Source of the DNA: Euclidia mi
Lineage: Eukaryota > Arthropoda > Insecta > Lepidoptera > Erebidae
Reading direction: 5' to 3'
Assembly (NCBI GenBank): GCA_944739405.2
Contig: OX123183.2
Coordinates: 96,424,729 to 96,488,728 of the forward strand
Length of the DNA: 64,000 nucleotides
The position numbers and the translations under genes were made by a program. The notes under the pieces are model-generated. The model did no database searches. It was not told the origin of the DNA and saw only the letters and a program-made list of their open reading frames with translations. Shown here piece after piece: positions 23,601 to 34,462 of the stretch. Each line of letters begins with the position of its first letter. The first letter of the stretch is position 1.

Positions 23601-23927
23601 TATGTTAAACTACATTCAACAAATCATAAAAATATCCAAATCCTGCAAAATCATGTGTTCACGAGGGACGTCCACTTAACATGTCACTTATCAAAACGAG
23701 AATTCAACAAACCTATATAACAATTATATTAAACGGTCAGAAAAGAAAATTTAGCCTAAGCCTATACCCATGGTGGAAACTCTAGCACCTAACTTATAAA
23801 TTGCACGTATGGCCCTGTATGGCAGCTGTACCCCATAACATTATACCGTAAGACATTACGCTGTAAAAATAACCAAAGTAAACTAGTCTAGCAGTATCTA
23901 TATCTGTGAATTTCCTAACTTTTCTTA
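23601..23927. other. AT-rich DNA, no gene seen
   Basis: Nothing recognised. It leads into the 8-bp duplication at 23,928. Confidence 0.45.
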
Positions 23928-23935
23928 CTGCAAAC
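23928..23935 (+). repeat. 8-bp target duplication CTGCAAAC (left)
   Basis: Identical to 34,463-34,470, directly abutting the inverted termini of the hAT-like composite. Confidence 0.85.
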
Positions 23936-24099
23936 TAGTGATGCCCGATACCTATCGATATTTTGGTGTATCGATACAACGGAATGCGATATAACGATGT
24001 TTTGTATCGATACACATCAATACGATATTTGGCTGTATCGTATCGCTTCGCCCGAATATCGTATCAAAAATATCGTATCATACCCGGATTGAATCTATG

Positions 24100-25901
24100 A
24101 AATATTTAGACCGTACATTCAAACCGGCGGCGGCCGATTTCTATGAAGCTATCTTACTAAGACTAACAATAATAAAGATTAAAAATGTAAACAAACTTTA
24201 TTGTTTTTTGCTGTTTCTTAAATTGCTGTTTCTTAAAAGCTTAGATTTTAAACATTGGCAGCTGTAAAATAAAAATAGCATCGTAACAGTCATGTTATGT
24301 TCACACATTCGAATGTGTTATCACTTCTAGCTAATCGATTAAGGCGCTGTCCTAAGCGACTGTTTTGGTAAATGAGGGGGTGAAGCAGGGGAGGTGAAGG
24401 GAGCTTAGCTCCGTCTACTGCGGGGCGCCCCCCTTCATTCTCGTCGCATGCGGCCGTATTCTGGCGACATCCGTATTCTAATATTTCAAAATCGCAAGCA
24501 AAAAGTTTTAGCATATTGAATTGAGATACTGATATTAAAATTTATATTACATACATCAATCTGTTTGTACAATATAGGCATAGCGCAATTTTTGTTCTCA
24601 GTGCAGCCATGAGCAAAACTGGTTTACATTAGACGAAAGTAGGTAAATACCTACGTGCCGTAAGATGATAAAAATTATTAAGTCAGTGCCATGTATGGAG
24701 AGGCCATTATTATGTTTGTTTTGTTTTTGTATAAAAATAGTGAAGCAGTTCATAGAATACCTACATCTAATTCCATTCCTGCCAGTTTTCAAATCTATTT
24801 TGCAATAAATTGGCTGTGACATACGGGCGGACAGACAGACAGACATTGCGAATCTATAAGGTTCCGTTTTTACAATTTTGGCTACGGTACCCTAAAAAAC
24901 ACAAACAACTGCTCTACTAAGCGCAAAAGCCGTATCTCAACTAAAGCGAGTTACGAGATAATTGAAGTTTAGTAAAAGTTGATTTCTTTTATTTATTTAT
25001 GGATGTTTATTGTTATTATAGGTATAACAATTATGGTAAAGGTTTCGAAATACGTCGCCGTTTTAGGGGTTGTGAGTGATTGGAGAGGGAGGAGGGGAGG
25101 TCTTGAAACCCCCCTCTCCATTTTCACTTGCCGGAAATACTTGGTTTCCTCTGAAAAAAAATCTCCAAACATCGGTGTGTATGGCACTGCCAACTTCCAC
25201 ATTCATCACACTAGTTTAATAAACTAAGGTTGACGGAGCCCTGCGAAGGGCTCCTATTTTCGGATTAAGGGTCAAAAGAGAACCTAACATAACCTATTTA
25301 TTTACTTATTACAGTCGCACCTAACCCTAGGCACTCGAAAGCAATGACGCACAAATTTGACATTAGCTATCAATATGATCATTCCAAGATGGCAGTTTTG
25401 CGTTTCGTTTCACGTTTTTCACATAAAACCTAAAAATGACATTTGTAAAACTGTACTAAAGTATAAAAACTACGTTCCGTTTTGCATAATTGCAGAAGTA
25501 TTTATGAAATTTTGGAAATTGTTTAAAAATATTTAGACGCAACTCCGACAGCCAAAATTACTTTTAGGGGATTAAAACGAACTCCTTTAAGCCCCCTACA
25601 CTACCAATACCCTCAAATTCAGGCGACTCGCTTCGAAACCCAACGTATTATTATTTTTCAAAATAGATGAAACATCAAAAATATATGTGGATATACCTTA
25701 TTCATGAGATACTGCTATGTCGCTTAGAAAATTATAGAATTAGATTTTGAGTTACTGCTTTTTCGTTAGCTCTCCTCATACATGTTTGTATGGAAAATAT
25801 AAAAAAATTCTTTCGCTTCAAATATGTGTTGTTTCAAAGAAAATAAATATTAAAAGATATTTATTTATATTCATTTATCATTTATTAACGAAATACAGAG
25901 T
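24100..25901. other. Interior of hAT-like element, no intact gene seen
   Basis: Holds a GC-rich patch at 24,340-24,480, a dispersed-repeat end at 24,790-24,897 (cagacagacagacattgc ... ggctacggtaccctaaaaa), and a hairpin-like gagccctgcgaagggctc at 25,236-25,253. No frame has a recognisable domain. The hAT transposase, if once present here, is not detectable by eye. Confidence 0.45.
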
Positions 25902-25987
25902 TTACAGCTCATCAAAAGTTAGCTGTCTGCTACAACCCGGCAGGTTTTCTTTATTCTCATCGAATGTTAAAGGCAGTGTGTGAGGTG

Positions 25988-25991
<4 letters not shown>

Positions 25992-26019
<28 letters not shown>

Positions 26020-26347
26020 TTATTGTCTTAACAGTGTTACAATATTACAAATTAGTGTAAGGAGTCTCCTTTTAAGCAAAATATGCCTGTATTAGGACAC
26101 TCCGCTCTTCCATAACATGTTTACAATGTTTATAATAAACACTATTAAATAAAAGTACTTACAAAAAATGTTTAAAGAAATAATTTAGAAAAAAAAATAC
26201 TAGAACACTTAAAAAAACTTAAAAATACCTTAATTATCATTTGCATGCGTTGGGTATGTGTGTGGTGTGTGTCTGTGTGTGGCGTGTGATGTGGTGAATG
26301 TGTGTGTGTGAATGTGTGTGTGTGTGTGTGTGAAAATGTTATATTAT
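25992..26347 (-). other. LINE 3' untranslated region and ATT tail
   Basis: A TG/CA-rich stretch at 26,245-26,335, then about 250 bp of unique sequence, an AATAAA-like end and the ATT-repeat tail used for target priming. Confidence 0.7.
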
Positions 26348-29330
26348 TTAGTTCAGCAATGCCTCTGTTTCTTCATATGAAAGAGGTTTTAGCCACTTTA
26401 TTAAAATTTGCTTTGTTTCTTTATATTGTTTAGGATAGATATAAATTTCTTTATTAATTTTATTATATAATTGAGCGGATCGTTTGCCAAACTGAATACT
26501 GGAAAACTTTGTTTTGGTTCTAGGGATTAGGGCTATTAAATCCTTCCGCCTCTTAGTCACAATATTCGCATTATAAGGAATAGATTTATGAAATTTTAAT
26601 ACTGTTTGGAGAATGTAGAGTTTTCTTACAGAGAGTAAACCACATAGCTGATATAAAGTAGAAGTACGGAATTTCATCTTCTTAAAATACATTACCTTTA
26701 TCAAGGAACGCTGCGCTCGTTCTATTTCCAAGAACTTAGTTTTTCCGGCACCGCCCCAAATCGGAATGCAGTAAGTTAATACAGATTGTACTAGAGCAAA
26801 GTATATCTCATGCAGAATATTTCTATTTTTATTAGTAAGTTTATCTGTAGTCGGGCTTTGTGGTATCACATGTCTTAGTGATTTAAAAATCCAGCTAAGT
26901 TTCCTAACCCTATTGGTGACCTGCTCTATGTGAGGGTACCAGGACAATCTTTGGTCAACTATAACGCCGAGATATTTTGTTTGATTAACGTTTTTTATTA
27001 ATGGACAGTTGCAATTTTTGTTGTTAATATCACGACATGAGTGTATTTTAATGCCAAAGCTATCATTTGGAATTGTGCGAGTACTTATACCGAAATTAAT
27101 AAAATTCGTTTTGTTTGTGTTAAGTGTGAGTTGGTTGTCACTTAACCATTCAGCTATGCGAACCATACCTAATTCCGTGTTATATTTAACATCACTCCAG
27201 GTCCTACCACAGAAAACAACAGCTGTGTCATCTGCGTATGAAAAAACCTTGGCGTTATTAATTTCCATGTTACATAAATCATTTATGTATATTAAAAATA
27301 ATGTCGGTCCTAATACGCTTCCTTGGGGAACGCCATATGACACGTTTACGTCGTCACTGGTGTAACAGTCCACTTTTACCCTTTGTTTGCGGTTAGATAA
27401 ATAGTCCTTAAAGAGATTTAGCTCTGTATCTCTAACGCCAACTTTTTCCAATTTTTTCACAAGGGTAGAGACAGAAACGGTGTCGAATGCTTTTTTAATA
27501 TCAATGAAGACAGTTGAACATTTCTCGCCCTTTTCAAGATGGTCCGTTATAAGTGACGTTAGAGCAGTAACTGCATCTTCCGTAGAAACACCTTGCCTAA
27601 AGCCATATTGCGAATTGGACAAAATATTGTATTGATTTAGGTAGTTGAGCAACCTTTTGTTTATCAATTTTTCAATTATTTTAGATATAGAAGGCAATAT
27701 GGAAATAGGTCTATAATTATTGATGTCATCTTTATTCCCAGCCTTGTGAATTGGAATAATTATAGACTTTTTCAACGGATTTGGGAAAATACCATTTCTA
27801 AAACATAAATTAGTGAGGTGTGATATAATGGGTACTATTTCTTTACCTATATATTTTAAAAATTGTGTCAAGATATTGTCCCATCCAGCGGCACTATTTG
27901 ATTTAAGGCTCATCAGTGTACTGTACACTTCTTCAGGGTTTGTGTCTAGAAGACCGAAAGAATTCACCTGTGATGGTAATGTAGAGAGCCTGTTTGAAAC
28001 ACTGTGGTTGCAATGCTTAATTTCAAGAGCCAGATGCTGACCAATAGTGGCAAAATATTTATTTACATAATTAACTGATTCATTAGGAGACGGTTTAATA
28101 TTTAATATTTCTGAATTCGTGTTTTTTTTCTTGTTTGTATAGGTTATTGCTTTTACGTTCCTCCATAGTAGTTTAGTATTTTTGATCGAGTTAGCTAGAA
28201 GTTCTCTTTCATATTTTCTTTTAAGTTTTTTTATTAAACCATTACAATAATTTCTGTATCTCGTATATGTTATACGTAAGACATCATTATGTTGGTCTAA
28301 ACGAAGTTTCTTTTGAAGTTTATTACGGTTTCTTATGCACCTTAATACTCCAGCAGTGATCCACGGTTTAATAATGCGTTTAGTGTTAGGGATACTCACT
28401 ATAGTAGTATTTAACCGAATAGAGTCCATGAGCATTTGTATGAAACTATCACACAATAAGTCCGGATCATTACAAAAAATTAATTCATTTATCCTTTTTT
28501 CTTTTAGATAATCTAGAGCCTGTTCAAAATCTAAAGTGCTGGTAGTTTTCTGTACAGTTTGAGTAGATTTTGTTTTAGAAAGTACCAATAATGTTGTGTA
28601 GTGGTCAGTAATTGTAGAAGGAAGAACAGCGATGCAGGCAGATACTTTTTTCTTATTTATTTTTAACATGAAATGGTCTAGGCAATTCCTTTCTCTTGTA
28701 GGCAACATATGACCGGGCAGTATACCATAATGTGACAACATAGTAAGATAGTTTATCCTATTGTTATGTTCATTAGATGTGGTTGTTTCTCTTGGGATAA
28801 TATTAATGTTTATATCCCCTGCTATAATAATATTTTTTTGTAAGGATAGCGTGTCTAGAAAGGTATTTAGGGAATTTATAAAGTTATCAGAATTTCTGTT
28901 TGACGGTGAGCGATATACACATAAAACAACGTTATTGAAAATCTCCACCTGTAGGCACGACGCCTGCGTTAATGTTATTTCCTTAACGCAAGGTTTCAGC
29001 GTAGTTTTTACGTATACAACAACCCCGTCATTTTGATTTAATTGACGTGTGGTGAAATAAGATTGGTAGTTGTCAATTTGCGGGATGGGCTTGTTGCCAT
29101 TTAATCTACATTCCGTTAAAATAATTATATCTGTGTCAAAATTAAAAGATGATAAAGTTACCAGAAAGTCGTCAAAATTACAGTAGATGCTCCTTATGTT
29201 CTGTGAAATAATAGTTAAGTCATTTTTTTTTTATTGTGATATGTTTAGCTAGCTCAGAGCAGTCACATTCAAATGAACGCGCAATTTCAATGTTGTCTAT
29301 TTCTGTAAGTGTCTGTAGTGTGTCACACAT
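26348..29330 (-). CDS. LINE ORF2: endonuclease and reverse transcriptase, one frameshift
   Basis: The main open part has 866 codons (28,948 to 26,348), but the same frame stays open upstream to about 29,228. It connects through a run of ten A (29,223-29,232, complement strand) to a Met at 29,330 in a neighbouring frame. With one base fewer in that run the protein would have about 994 residues. Counting from 28,948: endonuclease motifs AGDININ (43-49), NCLDHF (88-93) and TDHYTTL (114-120); reverse transcriptase motifs SAAGWDNI (about 354), FIDIKKAFDT (about 480), GVPQGSVLGP (about 540) and the catalytic YADD (about 570); thumb AEWLSDNQLTLN; C-terminus with YCIPIWGGAGKTKFLEIERA. It nicks chromosomal DNA and primes reverse transcription of its own RNA. 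The extra A may be a real mutation or an assembly error, so this copy might be functional. Confidence 0.85.
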
Positions 29331-29820
29331 AAATCATTAGTTTAGAGTAAGGAGTAGACAAATCTATAGAACTTAGATATAAGTAGTATTTACATATAAA
29401 AGTAGAAATATGCGTATGATAGTTAAGATTGTGACTTGTTTTCCTAATAGCGATTTGAAGGACAACGTAGGTAATTATTTTAGTTGAGATATTACTTAGT
29501 TTCCAACTATATAGTAGAAAATAATAATTTGGAGTTTGGCTTCTGTTTCTGTTAAAGTCATAGGTTTTTAGCAGTAGTGTTTGGTATGAAAAGGGAAGAT
29601 GTGTAGTTTGGCTGTGTGGTGTGTATGCGTGAAGATTGGATATAATGTTACAATAATTAATCATGCAAATGAAAAAAATAGCTCGTGGACCTAGATATAA
29701 GAGAATAATATAATATTCAACAGCATAAAAATTTGGCAATAATAGAAAAACATAAGGTAAATACAGTGAGAGGCGGCTTAATGAGTATAAAAGTTTGTAG
29801 TTACGTACATTTGAAGATAG
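29331..29820 (-). other. Spacer between LINE ORF1 and ORF2
   Basis: About 490 bp with an open frame of low-complexity composition but no domain. I treat it as non-coding spacer. Confidence 0.5.
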
Positions 29821-30708
29821 TCATTTATCCAGGGTGAGCTTGTGTACCTGGTCTTCATTTCGGATGACAACGATAGGGGATGTTTCATCCTTGCGCACGT
29901 AAACTTTCCCATAAGCTGTCCAGCAAAACTTGTAACCGCCAGATTTTACTAAGTCCCGAGCGAGAAAGTACAGCCGGGATCCTTTTGGTGTCAAATGTTC
30001 TGACAGAAATATAGGTGTATCTTCTTTAGTTTTAAAGCCTAGGTGCTTACAACATAGTTTGGATTTATGCTTTATATTAAAGGCTTTACCCATTTTCAGA
30101 AAATCTGATTTTATAAGGGTGGAGCTGGTTTCCACGACGATAGGAGCGCTTTGTTGCTCTGTACCTCGCATCCTATAGATGTCCTTAATTTCATGTTTAG
30201 AAATTTGACAATCTAGACTTTGGGAGAGTGTAATCGTCATGTCTAAAAGATCTTCCTTAGTCTCATTACTTTGTCTAGGAACATTTTTTATCACAAAGTT
30301 TGTTTTACGGCCACCAATTTGGATATCCTCGATTTTATTCTCCAGCATTTTTATATACTTTTTGTCTTCTTTAGCTTGGTTTTCCAGCTGATTGATTTTA
30401 TGTTTGAACTCCTCATTTTGCGCAGTAAGGAACGCCAACGAAGTTTCTATATTAATATTTGACTGTTTAATGTCTTTCAAAGTAGAGTTAATCTGTTTTA
30501 TTTCGCTTACTTGGTTGGTAGAAAAAAGATGCATCATCTTCTTCATCTCTTCTCTAAAGTCATCTAATTGGCTGTTAGTAATACAGTCGTTCATATCTTC
30601 TCTGCTTCTTTTTGCTCGTTGAAATGCATAGTTAGGCGGGGTCTTAAGTTCACTTGCCAACTGGTTAATCTCCGTTGCCGACACTGATTTATTAAGTTTT
30701 GAATCCAT
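29821..30708 (-). CDS. LINE ORF1: coiled coil plus FP25K-like C-terminal domain
   Basis: A complete frame of 295 residues. Residues 50-130 are rich in Lys, Glu and Leu with heptad-like spacing (a coiled coil for self-association). Residues 135-200 begin with KTNFVIKNVPRQSNETKEDL, resembling the RNA-binding middle domain of LINE ORF1 proteins. Residues 233-275 (IFLSEHLTPKGSRLYFLARD, then YKFCWTAYGKVYVRKDE) match the C-terminal domain named after the baculovirus FP25K protein, which is widespread in insect retroelement ORF1 proteins. It probably coats LINE RNA as a trimeric chaperone. It ends about 490 bp before the ORF2 start and is encoded in the same transcript. No lesion is visible. Confidence 0.85.
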   Translation of the reverse strand: MDSKLNKSVSATEINQLASELKTPPNYAFQRAKRSREDMNDCITNSQLDDFREEMKKMMHLFSTNQVSEIKQINSTLKDIKQSNINIETSLAFLTAQNEEFKHKINQLENQAKEDKKYIKMLENKIEDIQIGGRKTNFVIKNVPRQSNETKEDLLDMTITLSQSLDCQISKHEIKDIYRMRGTEQQSAPIVVETSSTLIKSDFLKMGKAFNIKHKSKLCCKHLGFKTKEDTPIFLSEHLTPKGSRLYFLARDLVKSGGYKFCWTAYGKVYVRKDETSPIVVIRNEDQVHKLTLDK

Positions 30709-31439
30709 AGTACTAGGCTATCATAAAACTTTAAAAGCTCTTACAACGGGGACAAAGGTGTTCTGCACGCGGCGTACGAGTGGCTTCTGTTGTTTTGCTG
30801 CGTGGAGCGGAGTAAGTCTGGAGAGTCGTAGCGTACTAAAGTACCAGGCGCGCAGCCGTAACAAGATGTAACGAATAGAATTTGGCACTGGCACTGTATT
30901 TGTAGCAATTTAATACCAGATGCGTAAATGATGTATTTTATAATTTCCAAAGAAAACTCTTGAAATATTATCCGTTGTTGTATGTCTTCTCGCGGCGTTG
31001 TTAAGTACCAGGCAAACAGCAATCAAAGGTGTAATCCATAAAGATCTTGTTTACATTACGTTAGTAATTTTAGTGGTGGTAAGTTCCTGGAGTGTGAGTA
31101 CAGATTACAGCTTGATAAAATACCAGGCGCGCAGCTTTCATAAGATATAGTCCAGTAAAATAGAACGCTCTTACTGTATTCGTTGTAAATGGTGTATGAA
31201 GAGCGGGCGATGTTCGTAGCGCTGTGAAGTACTAGGCACGCAGTGGTCACGAGTTGTAGTCCACGGATGTAGTGACTGTATAGCGTATTTGAACTCCTCG
31301 TTTTTATGCACTCCTATTTTTCTGCGCGTATTTAATTTTACTATAATTATATTTATAATTTAAAAACAAAATAAAAATAATATCGAGTACACGTTAACAC
31401 CTTTCGGCGGTCCGGGGGGAAGAGGCTGATAAGGCTGCG
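30709..31439 (-). promoter_or_regulatory. LINE 5' untranslated region with repeated monomers
   Basis: Four diverged copies of the phrase aagtaccaggcgcgcagc start near 30,838, 31,002, 31,122 and 31,226, each followed by a variable caagatgtaac-like block. Tandem 5' monomers that act as promoter units are known in several LINE groups. Promoter activity here is inferred. Confidence 0.65.
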
Positions 31440-32112
31440 GGTGATAAGGCTGCAATACTTATTATTTGCTGTTGCTCACGAGGCACAGTTTCATTTACTT
31501 TCCTTTTACGGCTTGGTATTGTAGAAATTTCAAGCACTGATGAAACATTTTCCTCTCCGTGATCTTGCAATGCCATTCCTTGAGCTTGACGAGAATCAAC
31601 AATTTCAGGCAACTGCCAATTAATTTAAAACGCCACAAGCTTTTCTTCTCCCAGAAAACATCATCTCTTTCTATAATTTCTATTTTCAGTGGTATACTTT
31701 CGTCACTCCACACAGCAAATAAACACTTTTGTTTGCGTGTAAGGTGGCGTTGCCCCTGAATTTGGTAATAACAATTACAATATTTGTTTAGACTAGTCAG
31801 TTCACTTTTTTATCATGTTTCCATATTTGTATTTTATTTGCTCTTATACTATTCTCCAGGCCATTCTTATAGGCAACTATAGAACATTAAATTTCCACAA
31901 TGGTGTTTGGACCTATTAAGCCATCTGGCGTGGCACCAATAAACGGATAATCCACAAGGCTCGATTGTTACATTTTCTTGCTCGCCAGTTGTTGCAAAGC
32001 CAGTTGTTCATTTTAGATTCCATGCGCAACTGATTTTACATTGCAAATATTTTATTTGTACAAAATATTTTTAACTAAGTTGGCTTTACTGCTGTTATCT
32101 CTTCTTTTTACC

Positions 32113-32125
32113 ACTATACCAAAAT
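32113..32125 (+). repeat. 13-bp target duplication of Penelope-like element (left)
   Basis: ACTATACCAAAAT, repeated exactly at 32,793-32,805. Confidence 0.85.
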
Positions 32126-32792
32126 AGTATCTTCTTGGGTTTACGCGAATGTTACACATTGAAATTAAACTACAGTTTGCAAGCGGCCGGTGTCTACAAA
32201 ATTGACTGTGAATGTGGGCTCATACATACATTGGATAAACCAAGAGAAGCATAGGCATTCGACTCAAAGAACATATAGCTGACATAAAACATAAACGCTC
32301 AACAAAGTCTGCTGTGTGTGAACATGTTGAACAAGGACCCAAACACTACCTGCGATTTGATGAACCACAGATACTCGCAAGAGAACACCGTTTCCTTCCA
32401 AGGATGATACGAGAGGCTATTGAAATTAAAAAACACCCTAATTTCAATAGGGAAGATGGTTGGAATGTTCCTCCAGCTTGGGACCCTGTCATAAGGCTAA
32501 TGAAACCCAAGAAGGACAAAGTCACCAGAAGACCTAAGGACACTGTGAGCTCATTCTGCGTAAATAGTAACACCAGTAGATGAAAAATGTTCGGGTACTT
32601 TGAGATAACTTATACATTCAAGAAAAAGACAATTATCACCTCAGTCTGCCGTGAACATGAATTCTGTAAAGAATTCGAAACGTCGGCTAGTAATAAATTA
32701 AAAATATAGTTTCTAGATCATTAGTTTCAAATGTAATAACTTAGTGTAACCAATACATCGCGATAAAATCCGTAAACTGTAGTTTAATTTCA
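32126..32792 (+). mobile_element. 5'-truncated Penelope-like element
   Basis: Contains the C-terminal GIY-YIG endonuclease coding region. It starts with a 53-bp segment (32,126-32,178) in inverted orientation relative to its own 3' end. A 20-bp perfect inverted repeat links 32,159-32,178 and 32,774-32,793. A 13-bp target duplication flanks the insertion. Inverted terminal segments of this kind are typical of Penelope insertions. Confidence 0.9.
32183..32583 (+). pseudogene. Penelope-type GIY-YIG endonuclease C-terminus
   Basis: The frames read GVYKIDCECGL, then after a frameshift IG-stop-TKRSIGIRLKEH, where the family has a Gln at the stop. They continue STKSAVCEHVEQ, FDEPQILAREHRFLPRMIRE and KKHPNFNREDGWNVP, ending with a stop at 32,581-32,583. 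GIY-YIG is the nuclease fused behind the reverse transcriptase of Penelope-like elements, where it nicks the target site. Truncation of the reverse transcriptase, the stop and the frameshift show it is dead. It is inserted in the nuclease pseudogene of the surrounding DNA element. Confidence 0.9.
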
Positions 32793-33010
32793 ACTATACC
32801 AAAATTTCAATCTGTCAACATATTCTTACGCAATTCGAACCAGTCACTGCTATCCCTCTTGTAATTTTTGCTTATCACTACGGAATTTGAGTCAAATTTG
32901 TAAAAAAAATTGTTTGACATTTCTTGGCTAGCTCTTGAACAGATCGTGTTAGGAATGACTGCAGTCAAATGTGTGTAAGACGTTGCAGAACTGTTATCTT
33001 TAACTTCACT

Positions 33011-34334
33011 GTAATTACAATAAAGATAATTAGTTACGTACTTTATTATTAAAAAAATACTATATCTTGTGTTATAGCAAACAGAGAAGTCACCTTCTTA
33101 CTTATAAATGATTGATTTTAGAAATTAATGTACTGAGACATACCTAATAGTTTATGAATAATCAAAGTTTTACCCGATTTACCTAAATAGGTTTATGTTC
33201 ACAACACAATAATACAACATTCGTTACCGCTTGTGTGCGGATTGCGGAGCGCCATATTAGTGCTGTTTATTGTTCGCCGTGGCGCCATCTTAGCGCTCCA
33301 GGCGCTCTGACAAGCTAATGAATTTGCAATATGATTCGATTTTATGTTATTACTCTTTCAAAAATTGAAAACTGTGGCAGCTATGTATTGTGAGAATAAT
33401 TTATATAATTATATTATGCATAATCGATAATCTATTACATAGTTATTCATAAAAGATTCTTATGAAAATAATTTGTGTAAAAATGTTACATATTTCATAA
33501 TCACTTGGCCATGGATGAATTTCTATTTTATTACGACGCTTTCTTGTACAAATCCTTCGTAGAACTACTTTTCTCTAATTGTCCATATTTTATTCTTCTA
33601 ATTATATATTTATAAGCACAGAAACAATAACACATTAAACGCAACAAGAGTATAAACTTAGGTCCTAATTATATGTGCCCATAGTTACATGAAAAGCCTA
33701 TTTGATTCTAAGTATTCAGTCTATAACATAAAACTACGAACTCAAATGCGTATTATAATAACAAACAGGTTTACGTAAAATTTCGTGCAGCGGAGACGCA
33801 AGCGACATGACCTATCTCTAAAAGGGCTCATAGCCGAATGATGAGGTCTGGGCGGGGCGTAAATTAGCAACTGACACTCAGTACACCGCTTATGCTAATA
33901 AGGTTTAAATTGCTGAAGCGTTTGATATTGATGGGATCTACCGAGCGTCAAAATCATAGACGTTTGGCAGATTTTATTTAATTTTACAAAATATACACGT
34001 ATAATATGAAAATAAATAGGGTAATTCTTTAGTTCATTAGATTTCCTACAATATTATCAAATAAAATATGACAGCTTACGATCAAAATATTGCAAACAGT
34101 GAGACGAAAGATTATTTTCTGCCTCGATTTTGTGATTTTTTTACCGTGATTCTATTTTACATACATGAAAAATTCTCTCAAAAGTCTTTTGTTCAGACTT
34201 GACTTTAAGCTCTATTTTTTGCTAGTTTTTAATATGTACCGTTATGGCTAGATGCGCGACTGAGGTATAACAGCGCCTTAAATTTAGCTACTAAATTTGA
34301 ATTACTTATGAGTTTTATTTAAAAAATCCAATGC
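33011..34334. other. Right interior of hAT-like element, no intact gene seen
   Basis: Upstream exons of the YqaJ gene may lie here on the minus strand, but I could not identify them. A GC-rich patch with two gcgccat words occurs at 33,225-33,300. Confidence 0.4.
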
Positions 34335-34462
34335 GATATTTTCGATACGATATTTACCATATCGATACAAAGGCATACGATATATATCGTGTATCGATAC
34401 AATCAGTTGCGATACATTACAATACGATATATCGATATAAAGCGACGTATCGGGCATCGCTA
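34335..34462 (-). repeat. Right subterminal TATCGATA zone and terminal inverted repeat
   Basis: Dense TATCGATAC, ATACGATAT and related words mirror those at 23,944-24,085. They end in GTATCGGGCATCGCTA at 34,447-34,462, and CTGCAAAC follows at 34,463-34,470. Confidence 0.85.

Larger units (their letters stand above)
25992..31439 (-). mobile_element. Nearly intact 5.4-kb Jockey/CR1-group LINE
   Basis: On the minus strand it has a 5' untranslated region with repeated monomers, ORF1, ORF2, a TG-rich 3' untranslated region and an (ATT)n tail at about 25,988-26,022. GGTGATAA occurs at 25,984-25,991 and 31,440-31,447, an 8-bp target duplication that restores the interrupted nuclease frame. The insertion appears full length. 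The only lesion noticed in its coding part is one homopolymer frameshift near the start of ORF2. Confidence 0.85.
25902..33008 (-). pseudogene. YqaJ/lambda-exonuclease-type nuclease gene, split by two retroelements
   Basis: Read on the minus strand, an exon starts after an AG acceptor at 33,009-33,010. The motifs come in family order: DSSDWFELRKNMLT (near 32,815-32,850), GATPDGLIG (31,920-31,937), IVEI followed by a stop where the family has Lys (31,884-31,898), YYQIQGQ (31,747-31,770), ERDDVFWEKK (near 31,640) and LPEIVDSR (near 31,590). A frameshift separates the last two. The Penelope-like element sits between the first two motifs. The LINE splits the C-terminus after IAALSP, and the frame resumes in phase on the other side, ending at a TAA at 25,902-25,904. 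YqaJ enzymes are DNA exonucleases/recombinases. The broken E-x-K active site, stops and frameshift make this copy inactive. It is probably cargo of the surrounding DNA element; upstream exons were not found. Confidence 0.8.
23936..34462. mobile_element. 10.5-kb hAT-like composite DNA element
   Basis: The termini TAGTGATGCCCGATAC (23,936-23,951) and the complement of TAGCGATGCCCGATAC (34,447-34,462) match at 15 of 16 bases and are flanked by a perfect 8-bp duplication. An 8-bp duplication with TAGNG ends is the hAT signature. Both subterminal zones (about 23,944-24,085 and 34,335-34,460) are filled with TATCGATA/ATACGATA words, plausible transposase-binding sites. The interior holds a YqaJ-type nuclease pseudogene, a nested LINE and a nested Penelope-like element. 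Without the two retroelements about 4.4 kb remain. I could not recognise a hAT transposase, so autonomy and superfamily are inferred from the ends only. Confidence 0.8.

Noticed and set aside
25227..25268. Helitron 3' end suggested by a gagccc...gggctc hairpin
   Set aside because: No CTRR terminus at the right distance and no matching 5' end were found.
26240..26340. TG-rich stretch as an independent microsatellite locus
   Set aside because: It lies within the 3' untranslated region of the LINE between ORF2 and the ATT tail.
27009..28040. Plus-strand open frames across the LINE ORF2
   Set aside because: Antisense shadows of the minus-strand reverse transcriptase.
31394..31713. Two overlapping minus-strand frames as separate small genes
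   Set aside because: They are the two sides of a frameshift in the YqaJ-type nuclease pseudogene. The last part of one of them runs into LINE 5' sequence.
23936..34462. Reading the two TATCGATA-rich ends as independent MITEs
   Set aside because: The outer ends face each other as a pair and share one exact 8-bp duplication. Independent insertions would each have their own. Kept as a refutation test.
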